From: DATGQT01 sp033720695
GTDB taxonomy: Bacteria > Bacteroidota > Rhodothermia > Rhodothermales > Rubricoccaceae
Direction of reading: 5' to 3'
DNA: 6,989 nt
Assembly: GCA_033720695.1 (NCBI GenBank)
Contig: JAWWCA010000189.1
Span: forward strand, 1-6,989
The translations under genes were made by a program, and so were the position numbers. The notes beneath the pieces are model-generated. The model ran no database searches and was not told the DNA's origin. It saw nothing but the letters and a program-made list of their open reading frames with translations. Each line of letters opens with the position of its first letter. Within the stretch, counting starts at the first letter, position 1. Shown piece by piece: positions 1 through 4,810 of this stretch.

Positions 1-822
1 GCCCCGCTCGCCGACGGCACGAAGGGGCTCGCGCTGATGCGCAACGGCGCGACCGCCCCGGAGGCCCTCGCCATCCTCGTCCGCGTGGACCCGAGCCCGG
101 CGCTCCGCCAGGTGGGCATGGTCGACGCCCGCGGGAACGCAGCGACGTGGACCGGCGAGGAGGCGTTCGATTGGGCCGGCGGCCGCGTCGGCCAGCTCGA
201 CGGCGGCCCGACCGACGCAGGGCCGGGCGTGGTCGTGGCCGGCACCGGCTACACGGCGCAGGGCAACATCCTCGTCTCCGAAGAGACCGTCGTGGCGATG
301 GCCGAGGCGTTCGAGAGGACCGAGGGCGCGCTGGCCGAGCGGCTGCTGGCGGCGCTCCTCGCGGGCGGCGCGGCCGGGGGCGACCGCCGCGGTGAGCAGA
401 GCGCCGCCCTCGTCGTCCACCGCGCCGGCGCCGGCTACGACGGCTCCGACATCATCGTGGACCTCTCCGTCTACGACCACCCGACGCCGCTCGCCGAGCT
501 CGCCCGCCTCTACGCCCTCAACGACCTCTACTTCACCGACTCCCGCCCCGAGAACATGCGGCCGGTGACCCCCGAGATCGCGCGGGAGCTCCAGGAGATC
601 TGGATCGCGCGCGGCTTCTCCGACGGGCCCGCCGACGGCGTCGTGGACGTGGCCTTCCAGGAGACGCTCGTCGACTTCATGGGCTGGGAGAACTACGACC
701 TCCGCATCGACGAGGTGCAGAGCGTGGACCTTGCCGCGGGCCAGACGCTCAGGATCGACCGGGAGGTGCTCGACGACATCCGCGCCGTGTACCGCGAGGG
801 CCGATGGCGTCCCCGGGAGTAG
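1..822 (+). CDS. DUF1028 family Ntn-hydrolase-like protein with C-terminal peptidoglycan-binding-type domain (5' end outside window)
   Basis: The frame is open from base 1 to the TAG at 820-822, giving 273 residues without the N-terminus. The ATG at 37 is internal, because the family pattern (KGLALMRNGATAPEAL) runs straight through it. Family hallmarks are LRQVGMVDARGNAATWTG, the GTGYTAQGNILVSEETV stretch, MAEAFERTEGALAERLLAAL, and GGDRRGEQSAAL followed by VDLSVYDHPTPLAEL. DUF1028 proteins are assigned to the Ntn-hydrolase fold, and the nucleophile would lie in the missing N-terminus. The last ~80 residues (from RPVTPEIARELQEIWIARGF) look like the putative peptidoglycan-binding domain often attached to DUF1028. 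The substrate is unknown; an amidase or peptidase role is only inferred from the fold. The gene is followed after 11 bp by a GNAT gene on the same strand. The family call is firm and the biological role is not. Confidence 0.9.
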   Translation, partial: APLADGTKGLALMRNGATAPEALAILVRVDPSPALRQVGMVDARGNAATWTGEEAFDWAGGRVGQLDGGPTDAGPGVVVAGTGYTAQGNILVSEETVVAMAEAFERTEGALAERLLAALLAGGAAGGDRRGEQSAALVVHRAGAGYDGSDIIVDLSVYDHPTPLAELARLYALNDLYFTDSRPENMRPVTPEIARELQEIWIARGFSDGPADGVVDVAFQETLVDFMGWENYDLRIDEVQSVDLAAGQTLRIDREVLDDIRAVYREGRWRPRE

Positions 823-833
823 CGACCCACCCC

Positions 834-1379
834 ATGACGGAGAACGCACACGTGCTCGTCACGCCTCGCCTGCGCCTGCGACCCCTCCAGGCCCGCGACG
901 GGCCCGCCCTGCAGCGGCACTGGACGGACCCGGCCGTCCGCCGCTTTCTCTGGGACGACGCTGTGATCCCGCCTCATCAGGTCGAGGCCATCGTGGCCGA
1001 GAGCGAGCGGCTGTTCGCCGACGAGGGGTTCGGCCTCTGGGCCCTCCAGGCACACGAGGAGACGGATCTCATCGGCTGCGGCGGGTACTGGTACTTCCAC
1101 GAGCCTCCGCAGCGCGAGCTCGTCCTCAGCCTCACGCCGTCGAGGTGGGGGCGCGGCCTCGCCACCGAGGCCGGCCACGCCCTCCTCGCCTACGCCTTCG
1201 ACCGCCTGGGCGTCTGCGAGGTGCACGCCAGCACCGACGCCCCCAACAGCGCCTCGCTGCGGCTGATCGACCGCCTCGGCTTCGCACCCACCCACCGCGC
1301 CGAGGCTGAGGGGCTCGACACCGTGTTCTTCCGACTGACCGCCTCGTCCTACCGAACGTCACCCCTCCGCTCCGCCTGA
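834..1379 (+). CDS. GNAT family N-acetyltransferase (RimJ/RimL type)
   Basis: This encodes 181 residues of a single acetyl-CoA-dependent GNAT domain. It begins with the typical TPRLRLRPLQARD strand at residues 10-22. Motif A, the acetyl-CoA pyrophosphate loop, is RWGRGLATEAG at about 104-114. The N138-S pair (DAPNSASLRLIDRLGF) and the G149-F150 turn complete the C-terminal half. The RimJ/RimL-like subgroup transfers acetyl groups to protein N-termini or small amines, and the substrate here cannot be read from sequence. The frame could start upstream at ATG 804, but that would overlap the preceding gene and add ten non-homologous residues. ATG 834 places the first conserved strand where the family expects it. 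No Shine-Dalgarno sequence precedes it, only a C-rich leader. It lies 11 bp after the DUF1028 gene, so co-transcription is likely. Confidence 0.88.
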   Translation: MTENAHVLVTPRLRLRPLQARDGPALQRHWTDPAVRRFLWDDAVIPPHQVEAIVAESERLFADEGFGLWALQAHEETDLIGCGGYWYFHEPPQRELVLSLTPSRWGRGLATEAGHALLAYAFDRLGVCEVHASTDAPNSASLRLIDRLGFAPTHRAEAEGLDTVFFRLTASSYRTSPLRSA

Positions 1380-1417
1380 TCCCGCTCGGCCAGCAGCGAC
1401 GCCCTCCCGGACCCCCG

Positions 1418-2020
1418 ATGCCCCGCGACTACGCCGCCCTCGAGCCCACGGCTACCCGCCGCCGCGACCGCGCGGTGAGGGACGACGCGTGGATCCGGGC
1501 CTTCCTCCGAGCCGCCCCGTACGGCGCCCTCGCCACCGTCCACGACGGCCGGCCCTTCCTCAACAGCAACCTCTTCGTCTACGACGAGGCCCGGCACGCG
1601 CTCTACCTCCACACGGCCCGCGTCGGCCGGACCGCGGCGAACGTGGCGGCCGGCGGCGAGGACGGCGCGCCCGTCTGCTTCTCCGCCTTCTCGATGGGCC
1701 GCCTCCTCCCTGCCGACACGGCGCTCGAGTTCAGCGTCGAGTATGAGGGCGTCGTGGTGTTCGGGCAGGGCGCGATCGTGGAGGACCGGGCCGAGGCGCG
1801 CGAGGCGCTCCACGCCCTCCTCGACAAGTACGCGCCCCACCTCCGCCGCGGCACCGACTACGCCGCCGTCACCGATGAGGAGCTGAAGCGGACGGCCGTC
1901 TACCGCATCGCCATCGAGGCGTGGAGCGGGAAGCGGAAGGCGGTGGCCCCCGACTTCCCCGGCGCCTTCGCGTACGCCCCGCCGGAGGCGCCCCCGCCCG
2001 GCACCGGCACGGGGGCGTGA
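1418..2020 (+). CDS. Pyridoxamine 5'-phosphate oxidase-like FMN-binding split-barrel protein (Nim-type)
   Basis: The 200-residue product resembles the Pyridox_ox_2 group, which includes nitroimidazole-resistance (Nim) flavoproteins. Visible pattern: an N-terminal helix with RRRDRAVRDDAWIRAFL (14-30), the first barrel strand YGALATVHDGRPFLNSNLF (35-53), LYLHTARVGRTAANV (62-76) as the flavin-contacting segment, PVCFSAF (85-91), YEGVVVFGQGAIVED (109-123) and YRIAIEAWSGKRK (162-174). Members bind FMN and are thought to reduce small molecules or act as flavin reductases, and the natural substrate here is unknown. The tail after about 180 is Pro/Gly-rich and likely disordered. The start follows a C-rich leader with no Shine-Dalgarno. 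The gene lies 38 bp after the GNAT gene and 35 bp before pgi, and a GC-rich hairpin is embedded in its last codons. Confidence 0.88.
   Translation: MPRDYAALEPTATRRRDRAVRDDAWIRAFLRAAPYGALATVHDGRPFLNSNLFVYDEARHALYLHTARVGRTAANVAAGGEDGAPVCFSAFSMGRLLPADTALEFSVEYEGVVVFGQGAIVEDRAEAREALHALLDKYAPHLRRGTDYAAVTDEELKRTAVYRIAIEAWSGKRKAVAPDFPGAFAYAPPEAPPPGTGTGA
1989..2017 (+). repeat. GC-rich inverted repeat at the 3' end of the PPOX-like gene
   Basis: CGCCCCCG (1989-1996) and CGGGGGCG (2010-2017) are perfect 8-bp complementary arms separated by 13 bases. They end directly at the stop codon at 2018-2020. The repeat encodes the Pro/Gly tail, so it may partly be a codon-bias by-product. If formed in RNA it would be a very stable stem just before the next hairpin. 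There is no T-run, so it is not a canonical intrinsic terminator. Confidence 0.5.
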
Positions 2021-2023
2021 CGT

Positions 2024-2043
2024 AGGAGGGGCCGCCCCCTCCT
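2024..2043 (+). repeat. Perfect 8-bp hairpin with CCGC loop upstream of pgi
   Basis: AGGAGGGG (2024-2031) and CCCCTCCT (2036-2043) are perfectly complementary around the 4-base loop CCGC. The hairpin ends 12 bases before the pgi ATG at 2056. Its left arm contains AGGAGG, an ideal anti-16S match, but at 26 bases from the start it is too distant to serve normally and is locked in the stem. Possible roles are a U-less terminator or attenuator, an mRNA stability element, or a translation element. No T tract follows, so I do not call it a terminator. Confidence 0.55.
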
Positions 2044-2055
2044 CCCCGCTCGCCC

Positions 2056-3327
2056 ATGCTCCGCCTCGACCGTCAGCACCTCGCCCCCTTCATCTCCGAC
2101 CAGGCCCGTGCGGACCTCGCGCCGACGGTCCGGGCCGCCCACCGCGCCCTCCTCGACAAGACCGGCGCCGGCGCGTCCGAGACCGGATGGCGCGACCTCC
2201 TCCTCGACCCCAACGACGCCCTCCTCGAAGACCTCGCGGCGACGGCCGCCGAGATCCGCGAGCGCGCTGACGTCTTGGTCTGCGTCGGCATCGGCGGGTC
2301 CTACCTCGGGGCCGAGGCCGTCCTGCGTGCGCTCACGCCGACGCTGCCGACGGGCGAGGGGCCCGAGATCCTCTTCGCCGGCCACCACCTCTCGCCGCGC
2401 TACCACGCCGAGCTCCTCCGCTACCTCGATGGCAAGAGCGTCTACGTCAACGTGATCTCGAAGAGCGGGAGCACGCTGGAGCCCAGCCTCGCCTTCCGGC
2501 TCGTCCGCCGGTTCGTCGAGGAGCGCTTCGACGACGCCTCGCGGCGGATCCTCGTGACGACGGGGCCCGAGGGCGGCCTCCTCAACCCGCTCCGCGACGC
2601 GAAGGGCTACCGGGCCTATCGGATCCCCGACGGCGTCGGCGGGCGGTTCTCCGTGCTCACGCCCGTCGGCCTCCTCCCCATCGCCGCCGCCGGGCTCGAC
2701 GCGCGCTCGCTGTTCTACGGCGCCGTCGGCCTCGCCCGCACGCTCGCCGACCCCGACGCCGAGCACGCCACGCTCGACTACGCCGCCGACCGGTTCCTCC
2801 TTCACGAGGCGGGGTACACGGTGGAGCTAATGGCTGTGATGGAGCCAAAACTCTCCGCCTTCGGCGGGTGGTGGCAACAGCTCTTCGGCGAAAGCGAGGG
2901 GAAGGACGGCCACGGTCTCTTCCCCGTCGTCGCCCAGTACACGTCCGACCTCCACTCGCTCGGGCAGTACGTGCAGCAGGGGAAGCGCATCCTCGCCGAG
3001 CTCTTCCTCCGGGCCGAGGGCGCCGAGGGCCCGACCGTCCGGGAGGAGGACGGCGACCCCGACCGGCTGAACTACCTCGCCGGGAAACGCTACGCCGAGA
3101 TCAACGCCGTCGCCCACGCGGCCACGGCCGAGGCGCACGCCGAGGGCGGCGTCCCGAACGCGACGCTCACCCTCGACCGCCTCGACGCCCAGACCCTCGG
3201 CGAGGCGATCTATTTCTTTGAGCACGCCGTCGCCGTCAGCGGCTACCTCCTCGGCGTCAACCCCTTCGACCAGCCCGGCGTCGAGAGCTACAAGGGGAAG
3301 ATGTTCGCCCGCCTGGGGCGGCCGTAG
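2056..3327 (+). CDS. pgi: Glucose-6-phosphate isomerase (short bacterial form)
   Basis: This 423-residue cytosolic enzyme interconverts glucose 6-phosphate and fructose 6-phosphate in glycolysis and gluconeogenesis. The two sugar-isomerase lobes are clear: VCVGIGGSYLGAEAVLRAL (76-93) and VISKSGSTLEPSLAFR (133-148) form the phosphate-binding part. Signature 1 is DGVGGRFSVLTPVG (192-205) and signature 2 is GYLLGVNPFDQPGVESYKGK (396-415). Expected catalytic residues are E279 in FGESEGKDG, H300 in TSDLHSLGQ and K413 in ESYKGK, assigned by alignment from memory with Bacillus and animal enzymes. The length is close to the ~450-residue Bacillus-type form, not the ~550-residue E. coli form. The ATG at 2056 gives the expected N-terminus. 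It is the last gene of the + strand run, and its stop lies about 50 bp from the first DnaA-box-like site of the proposed origin. Confidence 0.97.
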   Translation: MLRLDRQHLAPFISDQARADLAPTVRAAHRALLDKTGAGASETGWRDLLLDPNDALLEDLAATAAEIRERADVLVCVGIGGSYLGAEAVLRALTPTLPTGEGPEILFAGHHLSPRYHAELLRYLDGKSVYVNVISKSGSTLEPSLAFRLVRRFVEERFDDASRRILVTTGPEGGLLNPLRDAKGYRAYRIPDGVGGRFSVLTPVGLLPIAAAGLDARSLFYGAVGLARTLADPDAEHATLDYAADRFLLHEAGYTVELMAVMEPKLSAFGGWWQQLFGESEGKDGHGLFPVVAQYTSDLHSLGQYVQQGKRILAELFLRAEGAEGPTVREEDGDPDRLNYLAGKRYAEINAVAHAATAEAHAEGGVPNATLTLDRLDAQTLGEAIYFFEHAVAVSGYLLGVNPFDQPGVESYKGKMFARLGRP

Positions 3328-3584
3328 CGCAAGGTGAGGGCATCAGGAAAGGCCCTAGCGCCGCGGAATCGCCGTTTCCACAGAAACCGTTGTCCACGCT
3401 GTGGAAAGCGGTGTGGATAGCGGGCGACAGGGTGCGGATAGCGGCGCGCGATTCGAGACCTGTGCGGGAGGGTGCGGCGTCAAGCCCGTTTTTTCCACGT
3501 CCTGCACCGGTCTCGTCCACGGCCCCCCCGATGTGAACAACCTTGAGGGCTCAGGATTCCCCCTAGGGCCATCGGGTGTGGACT

Positions 3585-3593
3585 TGTGGATAA
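3585..3593 (-). promoter_or_regulatory. Perfect DnaA box (TTATCCACA)
   Basis: TGTGGATAA on the + strand is the exact complement of TTATCCACA. It directly abuts a weaker partner, TGTGGACTT (3577-3585, three mismatches). This is the kind of closely spaced high- and low-affinity pair seen in bacterial origins. Confidence 0.85.
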
Positions 3594-3716
3594 CCTGTTC
3601 TCTTTCCTCGCGGGCGGCCGCTCTCGCGACGTCGCTCCCTTCCTGGGTCGTGGACGCCGCCGGGGATAAGCGCCCGAGTTGTGCACGGGCCTCCACACCC
3701 ACCCCTGCCCGAGCCG

Positions 3717-3785
3717 TTGTCCACTTCTCCACCGCCCCTACTACAAACCACAACACCGATTCTTTTTAAGAATGATATGATTGGA
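3717..3785 (+). other. Candidate basal unwinding element: DnaA boxes, GC-rich spacer, CTACTA trios, AT-rich DUE
   Basis: Two + strand DnaA-like boxes overlap by one base: TTGTCCACT (3717-3725) and TTCTCCACC (3725-3733). They are followed by the GC spacer CGCCC, then CTACTA (3738-3743), two consecutive matches to the DnaA-trio preference. Bases 3759-3785 have only six G/C in 27, extreme for this genome, and include the inverted repeat ATTCTT-TTT-AAGAAT (3759-3773). The order and polarity match the Bacillus subtilis unwinding site as I remember it. Only two good trios are present, so filament assembly here would rest on few contacts or on degenerate trios. Confidence 0.65.
3773..3781 (+). promoter_or_regulatory. 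Candidate extended -10 promoter for the universal stress gene
   Basis: TGATATGAT reads as an extended -10 element, TGn followed by TATGAT (5 of 6 to TATAAT). No convincing -35 lies 16-18 bp upstream. Transcription would begin near 3788, leaving a leader of about 150 nt that carries the inverted-repeat array before the ATG at 3938. It overlaps the AT-rich origin segment, so the AT-richness alone could explain the match. Confidence 0.35.
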
Positions 3786-3807
3786 AGGGTGGGGAAGAGG
3801 TGACCCC

Positions 3808-3882
3808 GATCGGTATGCCGCCTTGTACCGATCAGATCGGTCTACAGGCGCATACCAGTCGGTATACCGACGTGTACCGCGT
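3808..3882. repeat. Array of three inverted-repeat sites (CGGTnT-N8-nTACCn)
   Basis: The same dyad appears three times with an identical 8-base spacer: CGGTAT/GTACCG (3811-3830), CGGTCT/ATACCA (3838-3857) and CGGTAT/GTACCG (3860-3879). Repeat periods are 27 and 22 bp. In copy 1 the arms extend to GATCGGTAT and GTACCGATC, 8 of 9 pairs complementary. Two perfect palindromes lie between or within copies: ACCGATC-A-GATCGGT (3827-3841) and GTCGGTATACCGAC (3858-3871). The TCGGT/ACCGA half-sites resemble operators of TetR-type repressors (recollection, inference). Position suggests control of the downstream universal stress gene, or accessory origin-binding sites next to the unwinding region. Three GATC sites fall at 3808, 3830 and 3835. 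Confidence 0.7.
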
Positions 3883-3937
3883 TGCAGGGGAGCCTGCCAT
3901 TCGCCTACTTTGGGGAAGCCCCTTGCTGCTCCTCCCC

Positions 3938-4792
3938 ATGACGAAGCGCATCCTCGTCGTCCTCGACCCCGACCACGACACCGCCGTCGCGACGCGGTAC
4001 GCCGTCGAGATCGCGAAGGCCCACGACGGTGCCGTGACCGGCCTCTCGCTCGTCGATGAGAAGCGGATCGCCGCAGCGTCGAAGGGGAGCGGGATCGGGG
4101 GGTACGCGTACGCCGAGCGGCTGCGGCAGAACCTGGAGGAGGAGGTGCGCGGCGAGGCGCAGCAGCTGCTGCAGCGGTTCGTCGAGGAGGTCGAGGCCGC
4201 CGGGGCTCGGCACACCGACGATCACATCGCGGAGCAGGGCGACGTGGTCCAGGCCATCTCGGAGGACATGAAGACGCACGACCTCCTCGTGGCCGGGCAC
4301 GAGTCCCACTTCGACTACGCGCACCCCGAGCGACGGACGCACGCCCTCGCCGACCTCGTCGAGAAGGGCGCGGCGGCGACCCTCGTCGTCGAGTCGTCGT
4401 ACCGGCCGATCCGCCGGGTGCTCCTCGCCTACGATGGGGGCATCCCGGCCGCGCGGGCGATGCAGAAGTTCGTCCACCTCAGCCCCTTCGGGCGCCGGCT
4501 CACCGTGGAGGTGGTGCACGTCCGCGGGAGCCAGGAGTCTACGCGGGAGAGCGACCGGCACGTCCACGGGGCGAAGGCCTACCTCGAAGCCTACGGCTAC
4601 GCCGACGTCGTGGCGACGAGCGTGGAGGCCGGCTCCGCCCGCGAGCGGATCCTCAGCCACGCGGCCGAGACCGAGGCGGACCTCATCGTCGCGGGGGCGT
4701 ACTCCGCCTCGGGGCTGAAGAAGCTGTTCTTCGGCTCGACGGCGAAGGGGCTCATCGAGGACAGCCCGGTCCCGCTCTTCCTCTACCACTAG
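3938..4792 (+). CDS. Universal stress protein, two tandem UspA domains
   Basis: The 284-residue cytosolic protein has two Usp domains. Domain 1 (1-152) starts with KRILVVLDPDHDTAVATRYAVEIAKAHDGAVTG in pieces and includes GDVVQAISEDMKTHDLLVAG (101-120). Domain 2 (158-283) starts IRRVLLAYDGG and ends with ADLIVAGAYSASG, then KKLFFGSTAKGLIEDSPVPL. The nucleotide-binding signature G-2x-G-9x-G-S is nearly kept in domain 2 (G253, S256 for the second Gly, G266-S267) and is not visible in domain 1. Tandem Usp proteins act in stress tolerance and ATP-linked signalling; a specific role cannot be read. ATG 3938 is preferred over the upstream GTG 3800, which would add 46 residues encoded by the inverted-repeat array and unlike the family. 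The leader is C-rich with no Shine-Dalgarno. It is convergent with comEC, with an 18-bp gap. Confidence 0.92.
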   Translation: MTKRILVVLDPDHDTAVATRYAVEIAKAHDGAVTGLSLVDEKRIAAASKGSGIGGYAYAERLRQNLEEEVRGEAQQLLQRFVEEVEAAGARHTDDHIAEQGDVVQAISEDMKTHDLLVAGHESHFDYAHPERRTHALADLVEKGAAATLVVESSYRPIRRVLLAYDGGIPAARAMQKFVHLSPFGRRLTVEVVHVRGSQESTRESDRHVHGAKAYLEAYGYADVVATSVEAGSARERILSHAAETEADLIVAGAYSASGLKKLFFGSTAKGLIEDSPVPLFLYH

Positions 4793-4810
4793 CCCGGCGC
4801 GGTGTGGGCC

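Larger units (their letters stand above)
3374..3785. other. oriC: Putative chromosomal replication origin (oriC): DnaA-box cluster plus unwinding region
   Basis: Eleven 9-mers lie within two mismatches of TTATCCACA. On the + strand they are at 3374-3382, 3390-3398, 3491-3499, 3717-3725 and 3725-3733. On the - strand they are at 3400-3408, 3412-3420 (one mismatch), 3433-3441, 3532-3540, 3585-3593 (perfect) and 3661-3669. Chance expectation in 360 bp on both strands under equal base use is about one. The cluster is followed by a GC-rich spacer, CTACTA trios and an AT-rich stretch, the usual order of a basal origin unwinding system. Sampled + strand GC skew changes from C excess to G excess across this region. 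No rep-type gene is nearby, which argues against a plasmid origin. dnaA is not in the window, but oriC and dnaA are separated in many bacteria. Confidence 0.82.

Noticed and set aside
1900..2805. 301-codon open frame on the - strand opposite pgi
   Set aside because: The opposite strand carries an unmistakable glucose-6-phosphate isomerase; this frame shows no recognisable domain.
3337..3356. AGGGC/GCCCT inverted repeat just after pgi as a terminator
   Set aside because: It has only a 5-bp stem with a 10-base loop and no following T-run, too weak to call.
3401..3769. 122-codon + strand and 133-codon - strand frames within the intergenic region
   Set aside because: They cross the DnaA-box cluster, show no domain-like pattern, and their sequence is better explained as non-coding origin DNA.
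3374..3785. Plasmid or phage origin instead of chromosomal oriC
   Set aside because: There is no replication initiator, partition or mobility gene nearby, the flanking genes are housekeeping, and the motif is the DnaA box.
3800..3937. GTG 3800 as the true start of the universal stress gene
   Set aside because: The added 46 residues are encoded by the inverted-repeat array and do not resemble Usp N-termini, whereas MTKRILVVLD at 3938 does.
3905..4789. 294-codon open frame on the - strand opposite the universal stress gene
   Set aside because: It is a complementary-frame shadow of two clear Usp domains.
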